A stretch of 39,257 bases of DNA from Clostridiales bacterium (lineage in GTDB: Bacteria > Bacillota > Clostridia > Lachnospirales > Lachnospiraceae), in the NCBI GenBank assembly GCA_012518975.1, contig JAAYRC010000126.1, positions 1 through 39,257 of the forward strand. The letters run 5' to 3'. Of this stretch, positions 27,967-35,700 are shown one piece after another. Within the stretch, counting starts at the first letter, position 1, and each line of letters starts with the position of its first letter. Below the pieces are notes generated by a model. That model was not told the DNA's origin. It did no database searches and was given only the letters and a program-made list of their open reading frames with translations. Position numbers and translations under genes: made by a program.

Positions 27967-29124
27967 ATGGAATTTTTATTTGAAGGGTTTTTGGCCATTA
28001 CCTGGCAACAATGGGTAATGTACGCCGTCGGCCTACTACTCATTTATCTAGCAATAGCTAGGGGTTTTGAACCTTCCCTTCTTCTACCAATGGGCTTCGG
28101 AGCTATCTTGGTTAACCTTCCCTATACCGGAGTATTGGATCAACCACTTACTGGATTAGGTGAAAATGCCCCTGGTATTATTCAGTGGTTGTTTGAAGTA
28201 GGTATTGATGCATCAGAGGCACTACCTATATTACTTTTTATAGGTATCGGAGCTATGATTGACTTCGGCCCCCTTTTATCAAATCCTAAGATGTTCCTAT
28301 TTGGTGCAGCAGCACAGTTTGGTATTTTTGCTACAATTCTTTTAGCTGCCGCCATAGGATTTGATCTAAATGATGCCGCTTCAATCGGAATCATAGGAGC
28401 AGCAGATGGTCCTACATCAATTTTGGTAGCAAAGATTTTAAAATCTCAGTATATGGGTGCTATAGCCGTAGCCGCATATTCTTATATGGCATTAGTACCA
28501 ATCGTTCAGCCCTTTGCTATCAAACTTGTTACAACAAAGAAAGAACGACTAATCCGTATGGATTACAATCCAAAATCAGTTACTAAAACCACCCGAATTC
28601 TATTTCCTATTATAGTTTCCTTTATAGCTGGACTTGTTGCCCCAACTTCAGTGGCTTTAGTAGGATTCTTGATGTTTGGTAACCTTATCCGAGAATGTGG
28701 TGTTCTAAATGCACTATCTGAGACTGCACAAAACACCTTAGCTAACCTCATCACCTTACTGCTTGGTATTACAATTTCATTTAGTATGCAGGCCGAGCAT
28801 TTTGTTAACAAAGAGACTGTACTGATTATGTGCTTAGGATTGATTGCCTTCGTATTTGATACTATTGGTGGTGTTTTATTTGCCAAATTACTTAATCTAT
28901 TCTTGAAGAAAGGCAAAAAAATCAACCCTATGGTTGGAGCAGCAGGCATCTCTGCATTTCCTATGTCAGCTAGAGTTGTTCAGAAAATGGGATTAAAAGA
29001 AGATCCATCAAACCACCTTTTAATGCATGCCATTAGCGCTAATGTTTCAGGACAAATAGCCTCCGTTGTTGCGGGTGGTGCAATCATAAAAATTGTCGTC
29101 GAAATATTAAGTAACATGGCATAA
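27967..29124 (+). CDS. oadB: Na+-translocating decarboxylase, beta subunit
   Basis: The membrane ion pump of oxaloacetate/methylmalonyl-CoA/glutaconyl-CoA decarboxylases; it decarboxylates carboxybiotin and exports Na+. The 385 residues have the family sequences GFEPSLLLPMGFGAILVNLP, DFGPLLSNP, IIGAADGPTSI (with the functional Asp) and SYMALVPIVQPFAIK, and about nine membrane segments. The ATG at 27967 is preceded by GGAGG at 9 nt; the longer in-frame extension from TTG 27880 runs across that ribosome-binding site and is noncoding. It is followed after 14 nt by a gamma-like subunit. The carboxyltransferase and biotin carrier subunits are not here, so substrate cannot be assigned. Confidence 0.93.
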   Translation: MEFLFEGFLAITWQQWVMYAVGLLLIYLAIARGFEPSLLLPMGFGAILVNLPYTGVLDQPLTGLGENAPGIIQWLFEVGIDASEALPILLFIGIGAMIDFGPLLSNPKMFLFGAAAQFGIFATILLAAAIGFDLNDAASIGIIGAADGPTSILVAKILKSQYMGAIAVAAYSYMALVPIVQPFAIKLVTTKKERLIRMDYNPKSVTKTTRILFPIIVSFIAGLVAPTSVALVGFLMFGNLIRECGVLNALSETAQNTLANLITLLLGITISFSMQAEHFVNKETVLIMCLGLIAFVFDTIGGVLFAKLLNLFLKKGKKINPMVGAAGISAFPMSARVVQKMGLKEDPSNHLLMHAISANVSGQIASVVAGGAIIKIVVEILSNMA

Positions 29125-29138
29125 GGAAAGGAGCTATT

Positions 29139-29288
29139 ATGAACGAAAATGTTATGTACGCCTTAGAAATAATGGGCAAGGGTATGGCTAGTATCTTTGC
29201 GGTTATTTTCCTTCTTACCTTGATTGTTATGCTTATGGCTAAATTAGCAGATAATAAGACCAAGGACATAGACCAGGATGAGGCATAA
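29139..29288 (+). CDS. oadG: Small OadG-like gamma subunit of the Na+ pump
   Basis: A 49-residue protein, MNENVMYALEIMGKGMASIF onward, with one membrane helix (about residues 17-36) and a charged, acidic C-terminal tail. The ALE.M..GM...F start of the helix is the OadG-type signature; the subunit stabilises and assembles the pump. GGAAAGGAG lies 6 nt before the ATG and the gene follows oadB by 14 nt. It is shorter than typical gamma subunits (about 80 residues or more), lacking the proline-rich linker and metal-binding tail. The family call rests on the helix motif and position. Confidence 0.75.
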   Translation: MNENVMYALEIMGKGMASIFAVIFLLTLIVMLMAKLADNKTKDIDQDEA

Positions 29289-29316
29289 TCAATAGATTCA
29301 ATATTACTAAAATATA

Positions 29317-29363
29317 AGAGTGCACCCATATTTCTCTTTTCAAAAAAGATATTGGTGCACTCT
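29317..29363. terminator. Terminator between oadG and the biosynthetic cluster
   Basis: Outer stem AGAGTGCACC/GGTGCACTCT (10 bp) continues inward through a partly paired AT-rich arm. TTTATAC follows on the plus strand and TTATATTTTAG on the minus strand. It lies between convergent oadG and the methyltransferase gene and can end both transcripts. Confidence 0.75.
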
Positions 29364-29412
29364 ATTTATACTTTCCAGATTATTTAAGTGAATCTTTCTA
29401 GATAAAAAACTT

Positions 29413-30078
29413 CTACTTGCTGCAAATATAAGTTATCCAATTACCTTGTTTTTTTACATCAACTTCATTAAAACCAACTTCATTCATTAGTAGTTTAAAA
29501 TCCTCAGGATTACTATACATTGGAGTATAGTAATCTATCTTATCCATTTCACATGTTATTAGTAGCTTCCCACTATCGTCAAGTACTCTATATATTTCAC
29601 TCAAACCTTTTTTCAACTCATCCCAGTAGATATGGGTCTGCATAGCTGTAACAAGAGAAAAACTTTCAGAGTCATAGGGAAGGTCAGCAACATCTGCTAC
29701 CTCTAAAGCAACACGGCCTTCTTTTATATACTTCTTATTAACCTTAGTAGAAGTTTTGATTGCTTCCTTAGAAATATCTATGCCATAAACCTTAGATGTT
29801 TTATTTTGTCCTGCCATATATTTAATTGTGGCTCCTCCACCACAACCAACATCTAATATCATATCATAGTCCTCAAGCTTAATTTGTTCTAATCCCCAAG
29901 CATTCATATCATCAAAATAGTCATTCCATATGTAAGTCATAAATTTACCTACTATGCCGCTAGGGTTTTTTGCTTGACCTATTAAATAATTTACAATTTG
30001 ATTATAGAATATGATAAAACAGAATAATAATACAAGAACTATACCTAATAATATTTTTCCTATTCTTTTCTTCTTCAT
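29413..30078 (-). CDS. Membrane-anchored SAM-dependent methyltransferase
   Basis: A 221-residue class I methyltransferase of the UbiE/Methyltransf_11 kind. A single hydrophobic helix (about residues 8-27, after KKKRIGK) probably anchors it in the membrane with the catalytic domain in the cytoplasm. SAM-binding motif I is ILDVGCGGGATIKYM near residue 74, the acidic residue is in GIDIS, and post-I is VADVADLPYDSESF. The start lies 1 nt after the stop of the hydrolase-like gene, so it is the last gene of the NRPS cluster operon and ends at the shared terminator. The acceptor is unknown; the cluster product or a membrane lipid are both possible. Confidence 0.82.
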   Translation of the reverse strand: MKKKRIGKILLGIVLVLLFCFIIFYNQIVNYLIGQAKNPSGIVGKFMTYIWNDYFDDMNAWGLEQIKLEDYDMILDVGCGGGATIKYMAGQNKTSKVYGIDISKEAIKTSTKVNKKYIKEGRVALEVADVADLPYDSESFSLVTAMQTHIYWDELKKGLSEIYRVLDDSGKLLITCEMDKIDYYTPMYSNPEDFKLLMNEVGFNEVDVKKQGNWITYICSK

Positions 30079-30079
30079 A

Positions 30080-30895
30080 CTATTTCTTCCTTTCTATTTT
30101 TACTAATTGCGTTTTATCATAATCTGTATTTTGTAAAAAGGATAAGATGGTTTTATTGAAAACCTCTGCATTTGTTCTCGGTAGGTTCTGGTTAGCATTC
30201 TTTACCAAAAAGCCTATGCTGTTAGGAATCAACTTAGTAAGCTTTATAGTCGATTGAATATTGGCTTTTAAGTCCTCGGCCCCAACAATCACTAGCACAG
30301 GTAACTCAATTCTTTCTATTCCCTTTAAACTAATATCCTTGATGAGACCCTCAGTAATAAGTTCCACTAACTTCTCAGGATTATAATTAAACATGTCTTC
30401 CAAGTAATTACTCCTATATTCCTCACTTACTCCATAAGCTTTACATGCTGTGATCTGAAAGTCTGGATTTTGAAGCTTTGCATATTTTTTATTAAATTCA
30501 TTTAGAATGATTTTTTTTGGTAGAATCTTATGAAATAAGGCTTCTTTAACAGATTTAATCATAATACCCGATAAGATTGCCTTTTTGACCAGATCCTCAC
30601 GCTTGTTTAATAATGAAAGTACAATTCTTGCACCCATCTCATGTCCGATAAGAATAGCCTTTTTCTCTTTGGTGCTATTTTCTATAATTTCAATTATGCT
30701 ATTAACAGAGTTTTCTATGGTAAATCTGCCTTGGTTTAGATTTAGTCCATGCTCCTGCATATCAAGAAAAATACATCTGTATTCCTCCATAAAACACTTC
30801 TGCCCATACCACATCCAACTACTAACTCCACATGCATGTATGAATATTATTGTTTCCCCTTCTTTATTCCCCGATTCCTGGTATATTAACCCCAT
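30080..30895 (-). CDS. Alpha/beta-hydrolase-fold protein lacking catalytic Ser and His
   Basis: A 271-residue single-domain protein of the alpha/beta hydrolase superfamily, with IIFIHACG (oxyanion region), the nucleophile elbow at residues 84-88, a helical cap, and LVIVGAED with Asp208. The elbow reads GHEMG: Glu86 stands where Ser (or Asp, as in GHDMG epoxide hydrolases) is expected. The C-terminal NANQN has Gln236 at the catalytic His position. It may be a non-hydrolytic binding, cyclase or chaperone protein, or a pseudoenzyme. The ATG has GGAG nearby and overlaps the end of the MFS gene by 32 nt; the following methyltransferase starts 1 nt after the stop. It is not a clear type II thioesterase. 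Confidence 0.82.
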   Translation of the reverse strand: MGLIYQESGNKEGETIIFIHACGVSSWMWYGQKCFMEEYRCIFLDMQEHGLNLNQGRFTIENSVNSIIEIIENSTKEKKAILIGHEMGARIVLSLLNKREDLVKKAILSGIMIKSVKEALFHKILPKKIILNEFNKKYAKLQNPDFQITACKAYGVSEEYRSNYLEDMFNYNPEKLVELITEGLIKDISLKGIERIELPVLVIVGAEDLKANIQSTIKLTKLIPNSIGFLVKNANQNLPRTNAEVFNKTILSFLQNTDYDKTQLVKIERKK

Positions 30896-32135
30896 TAATC
30901 TCCACTCCTTTTTTGTATGTTACGCCATAATACACTGTAATAATAAATATTATGACTGCAGTTATAACAAACGGAATTGCAGGATTCATCCATTTGAAGA
31001 TAAGTCCATATATAAACTGCCCAATTGGAATTGATGACATAATTAATGCAAGTACTAATGAAGAGATTCTTCCTAGCATCTCAGGCTTAATTTCCTTTTG
31101 CAACTCTGATTGGAAGGAAATTGTTATATTTATAGAAGCAATACCCAATAACAAATACAATCCTAACATAAAATAGAATGCTAGTTTCGCAGATAGAAAT
31201 CCCATGCAAACTACAGAAATAGAAAAGAAGCAAATTGAAATTAATCCTAACATTCTTACAAATAATTTATCACTCGAAATTCCCTTTTGCATTAATCCAG
31301 AGAATAAAGCTCCTAATATTACACCAAAGACAACTACTACTTCAATCATTGCATATTCATTATTAGTTACATTAAAAACAGTTTTTGCCACAAATGGTAT
31401 ACCTACTGTTGTAGCACCATTAAAAAATGCATTTTGTATGAAAATACATACTATAATTTTTACTATCCGCTTTTCATTCCAGATATATTTGAAACCATCT
31501 ACTAAATCTGATTTAAATCGACCTAATGACTTTATCTTATCCTCTACAGCAAATTTATCTACTTTAATAAATAAATTAAATAGACCACCAATTAAAAAGC
31601 TAAGAGCATTAAAGATTAATGTCACCCTAATTCCTGCTGCAGTATATAAAATTGCACCAAGTATTGGTCCTATGATATTACCTAATGATGATACAATCAT
31701 ATTAATCGCGTTTCCAGATTGTAAGTTTTCCTTGCTTACAATTGAAGGCATTATTGCCATTGTCGTAGGCTCATCCATAGCATTAATAATTCCTAATAGC
31801 ATACATATAAATGCAATCATGGCAACTGATAGATCATTACCTACGGTCAATCCAATTAACAGTAGAATACCTCCACTAATTACATCCAGAAAAATTAAGA
31901 GCTTCTTTCGGTCAAACCAATCCACTAATACGCCGCATAAGGGACTAAGAATCACCTTAGGAATAAGAGTAGCCATTAATATAGAAGCAAATAGCATACT
32001 ATCTTGCGTTTTATCAATAACATATAGGGCAAATGCTGTGCTTTGAACAAAGGTTCCTATTAATGAAGTAAATTTTGAAATTAATAAAAATATAAAACTT
32101 TTATTTTTTAATACATTTGACTTTTCCTTTTCCAT
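30864..32135 (-). CDS. MFS exporter of the NRPS cluster
   Basis: A 423-residue major facilitator with about 12 membrane segments and the loop 2-3 signature GVLVDWFDRKK, closest in style to the MFS_3 group (macrolide-efflux/EntS-like drug and siderophore exporters). AAAGGG precedes the ATG. It lies 65 nt after the first methyltransferase gene and overlaps the hydrolase-like gene by 32 nt, so it belongs to the NRPS operon. Its likely job is export of the peptide product or self-protection; the substrate is inferred from position only. Confidence 0.88.
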   Translation of the reverse strand: MEKEKSNVLKNKSFIFLLISKFTSLIGTFVQSTAFALYVIDKTQDSMLFASILMATLIPKVILSPLCGVLVDWFDRKKLLIFLDVISGGILLLIGLTVGNDLSVAMIAFICMLLGIINAMDEPTTMAIMPSIVSKENLQSGNAINMIVSSLGNIIGPILGAILYTAAGIRVTLIFNALSFLIGGLFNLFIKVDKFAVEDKIKSLGRFKSDLVDGFKYIWNEKRIVKIIVCIFIQNAFFNGATTVGIPFVAKTVFNVTNNEYAMIEVVVVFGVILGALFSGLMQKGISSDKLFVRMLGLISICFFSISVVCMGFLSAKLAFYFMLGLYLLLGIASINITISFQSELQKEIKPEMLGRISSLVLALIMSSIPIGQFIYGLIFKWMNPAIPFVITAVIIFIITVYYGVTYKKGVEINGVNIPGIGE

Positions 32136-32200
32136 ATATCCCTTTCGTATGATTATTTATAATCAATATCATACATTCTCCTTTTCAATGTTTTTTCATA

Positions 32201-32695
32201 TTACTTGAGAAAAATATTAAAAGATTGCTTATTATGCAAAAAATCATATCGGTTAGCCAAAGCAAATCCACACTCTTGCATGATCTCATATATTCTTTTT
32301 TCATCTGTACAATGTCCTGTTCTACTCTCCTTGCTTCTTCCATTGTTGAGAAAATCAATCACCGCCACTCGTCCTCTTGGTTTAGTTGCACGATAAACAT
32401 TAGTAAAATAATCAAATGGCTCTAAAATATCATGAAAAGTATCTCTTAAAAAGAATAGATCAACTGACTCATCAGGTAACTGGAGATAGCCTCCACTGGC
32501 TAATACAGGACATATATTATTCACTTGCTTTCCACTTGCTTTTTTAATTACATAGTCTAAATATTTTTGCTCAACGTCTACAGCATAAACTAATCCTTTT
32601 TTTCCTACAGCTTCTGCAAATCGAAGAGAATAATAACCTCCACCAGAACCAATATCTGCTACTATATCGCCTTCTTTGAGTGATAACTTTTCCAT
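32201..32695 (-). CDS. SAM-dependent methyltransferase following the NRPS
   Basis: A class I methyltransferase, 164 residues from ATG 32695, with motif I VADIGSGGGYYSLRFAEAVG, the acidic AVDVE, and VDLFFLRDTFHDI. The ATG has no good ribosome-binding site. The frame is open for 26 more codons upstream, up to the NRPS TAA, which is in the same frame. Those codons read like the family's usual N-terminus (LNIQASSKKSRPDLI), so the real protein may be about 185-190 residues. No ATG, GTG or TTG exists there; ATC 9 nt after the NRPS-terminal AGGAGG, an ATT, stop-codon read-through, or a recent mutation are options. Substrate unknown, probably the NRPS product. Confidence 0.8.
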   Translation of the reverse strand: MEKLSLKEGDIVADIGSGGGYYSLRFAEAVGKKGLVYAVDVEQKYLDYVIKKASGKQVNNICPVLASGGYLQLPDESVDLFFLRDTFHDILEPFDYFTNVYRATKPRGRVAVIDFLNNGRSKESRTGHCTDEKRIYEIMQECGFALANRYDFLHNKQSFNIFLK

Positions 32696-32773
32696 GATGA
32701 GGTCAGGCCTACTTTTTTTTGAGGAAGCCTGTATATTTAAAACTTCAAGTAAAATCGATGTTAAGATACCACT

Positions 32774-35700
32774 TTACCTCCTTCCTTCTATAGTGAAAAA
32801 ACTCTTCATAATCCCATACTCAACCATATTGTAAATCTGCTTGGCTGAAACAGCCTTCCATTGAAAGTCCAGCTCCTTCAAAATACTATCAGTAAGTGCA
32901 CTTGATAAGATAAAATCTGTCTGGCTTTCGGATCTAGTGAAATTTGAGTGAATTAATAGCATATCTACTAATTCATTCACCTCTTGCCGGTCATAATCAC
33001 TTATTATTTCATCTAGAAACTGTCTATAATCTACTAAATCAATGTCATAACCATTTTCATCTAGTAAGTTATACAAGTCTATATAACTTATATTATTAGG
33101 ATTGAATACATGATAATTTTTGTTTTTCGATATACTTCTGTCGAAAAGTATTCTGATAGCTTTAGCTGTTTCATCAACGAAGGAGAATTCAAGCTCCTTA
33201 GAGTCAGAGGCAGGTATTTTGCCCAAACCTATCAAGGCTCTTATCCGTTGATAGAAGGCATTTCCCTCTATATTAATCTGGAAACGTCCTGTTTCAGATT
33301 GAAACACTAAATTACCAACGCGAATGATGGTGATATCCATACCTTCCTCACGTAATTTATTTAGATACTCCTCTGCTTCGAGCTTACTCCTAACATAGTT
33401 GTTCTCCACAATCTGACCTAAACTCATATCATACTCAGTGAAAAGCTGTACTGACCGTTTTTCTATTTCTCCACTTCCTATGCTAGTAGTAGAAATATGG
33501 GTAAGTAACTTTTTCTTTGATTGTCTGCAAAATTCAGCCAGGTTCTTAACAGAAAGTACATTGCTTATATAGAACTGCTCATATTCACCGAAATGTCTAA
33601 CATCAGCAGCCGCATTTATTACACACTCACACTGACTTGCTAGTTTTTTATATAATTTCTTATCAAGACCTAACCACTCTTTTGTGATGTCACAATTATA
33701 TATCTCTACTCTATCCCGATAATCTATTAGCGATTTATCAAAATAAAACTTGATTCTTTCAGAAACTTTTTTTGAAGCTTCTTCAACAGATTTTCCTCGA
33801 ATTAATAGATGCAGTTTATATTCGGTGTTTTCCAACAACTCTCTTAATATATGTGCACCTAAGTATCCGGTTCCACCACATAGAAGAACATCTTTAATAT
33901 CCTCTCTCTGATTTAAATCTGATCTTCTTATGACCTCTTTAATTTTTCTTTGATAAGCCTCTTTCTGTATCTTTATGTCTTGTGTAGCTTCTTTAATTAC
34001 ATTTTTTCTTTCTTTGTCCAAGTTACTGCGTATATTCCTTAGGACTGCTAATGAATCCTCCTTGCTTTTTGTTACTACTTTTGCCATCTCTGTAATGTAT
34101 GGGTTTTTTATAACTTGGGAATAGGAAAGTTCATATACTGACCTAATTCGCTGAATAAATCTCATTACATTTAATGAATTAGCGCCAAATTCAAAGATAT
34201 TATCCCTTACCCCTAATTGGTCTATACCTAGAATATTTGATAGTTCCTTTAATAGGAATTCTTCAGTAGGATTTTGAGGAGGATCGATCTTTCGTTTGAA
34301 TTCAACATTAATACTTGTAAGCTTCTGTACATCCACCTTACCATTATCCATCATTGGAATTTTCTCCATAGTTATAAAGATAGATGGTATCATGTACTCT
34401 GGAAGGTAATTGTGTAAGCTACTTCTAATCTCACTTTGACTCATCTCCTCACTACTCCATTCAAGGAATGCACAAAGGTATTGATTGTCTTCCTTATTCT
34501 TCAATAACACCTTGGCTTTTTTTACGCCATTAAGTTTTAGAAGTACCTCTTCAATTTCCCCAAGCTCTATTCGATAGCCACGTAACTTAACCTGATTATC
34601 TGCCCTGCCAATGAATTCAACCTTTCCATCCTTTGTCCATCTCACGCAGTCGCCAGTTTTATAAATTCTATCCCCTTTAACAAATGGGTTATCAATAAAA
34701 CGCTCCTTAGTAAGATCATCACGATTAAAATAATCTCTTCCTACTCCTTCACCTCCGATATACAGTTCCCCAGTAACCTTGGGGGGAACTGGAATTAAGA
34801 ATTCATCAAGAATATATATCTGTGTATTAGCAATTGCCCTACCGATGGTGATATTGCTCGGATCTATAATCTCCTCAACCATAGACCAAACAGTAGTCTC
34901 AGTTGGTCCATACATATTCATAAGACGAAGTCCTTGTATACTTTTTAGCTTTTCAGCCATGTGTGATGTGAGAGGTTCACCACCTATTAATGCCATTTTA
35001 AGAGTTTTTGCAGCCTCCTCAAATTTAGGATCACCAAGTAATATCCCCCACCTAGAAGGTGTACTTTGGACAATTTCTATCTTGTTATTATGAATTAACT
35101 CTGCTATCCGATTACCATCAATATCTTCATTCGCCGAAGTTAAAACTATCTTCATACCAAACATAAGTGGAACCAATGTCTCAAGTACAAATATGTCAAA
35201 TGACATTGTGGTAATACATAGAATTGTGTGATACCTATCCATATCTATCGCATTCTTCATAGCATATGCAAAATTAACTACATTACGATTTTCTATACGC
35301 ACACCCTTAGGTCTACCAGTTGAACCCGAAGTATAGATTACATAGGCTAATCTCTTTGCCGCTTCTATCTGAGGCTTCTCTTCATCTTCATTCACAAGTC
35401 TCACCTTTATCTTGATTTCTCCTGACGCTTCACCATCTAATATCAGATATTTTGAACAGCTATCATCAAGAATATAACTGATGCGATCATTTGGATAAGT
35501 TGGGTCGATTGGTAGATAAGCTGCACCAACATTTAGAACACCTAAAATCGCAGCTATCATCTTGAGTGATCGATTCATCTTAACAGCAACCAAGTCTTCT
35601 TCTTTAACCCCTGCTTCAATCAGTAATTCAGATATTTTGTTAACCTCATCTTTAAGTTCTCCATAACTTATAGATAAATCGTTAAAGACCAAGGCTTCTC

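Noticed and set aside
30080-30895. Type II thioesterase for the NRPS
   Set aside because: The Ser of GxSxG and the catalytic His are missing, and the cap region does not look like a type II thioesterase.
31204-32046. 280-codon plus-strand ORF inside the MFS gene
   Set aside because: It is the antisense shadow of a long membrane-protein frame, with no start signals or family likeness.
32101-32172. 23-codon minus-strand ORF with AAGGAG between the methyltransferase and MFS genes
   Set aside because: It could be a leader peptide overlapping the MFS start, but the translation has no recognisable features and length alone is not enough.
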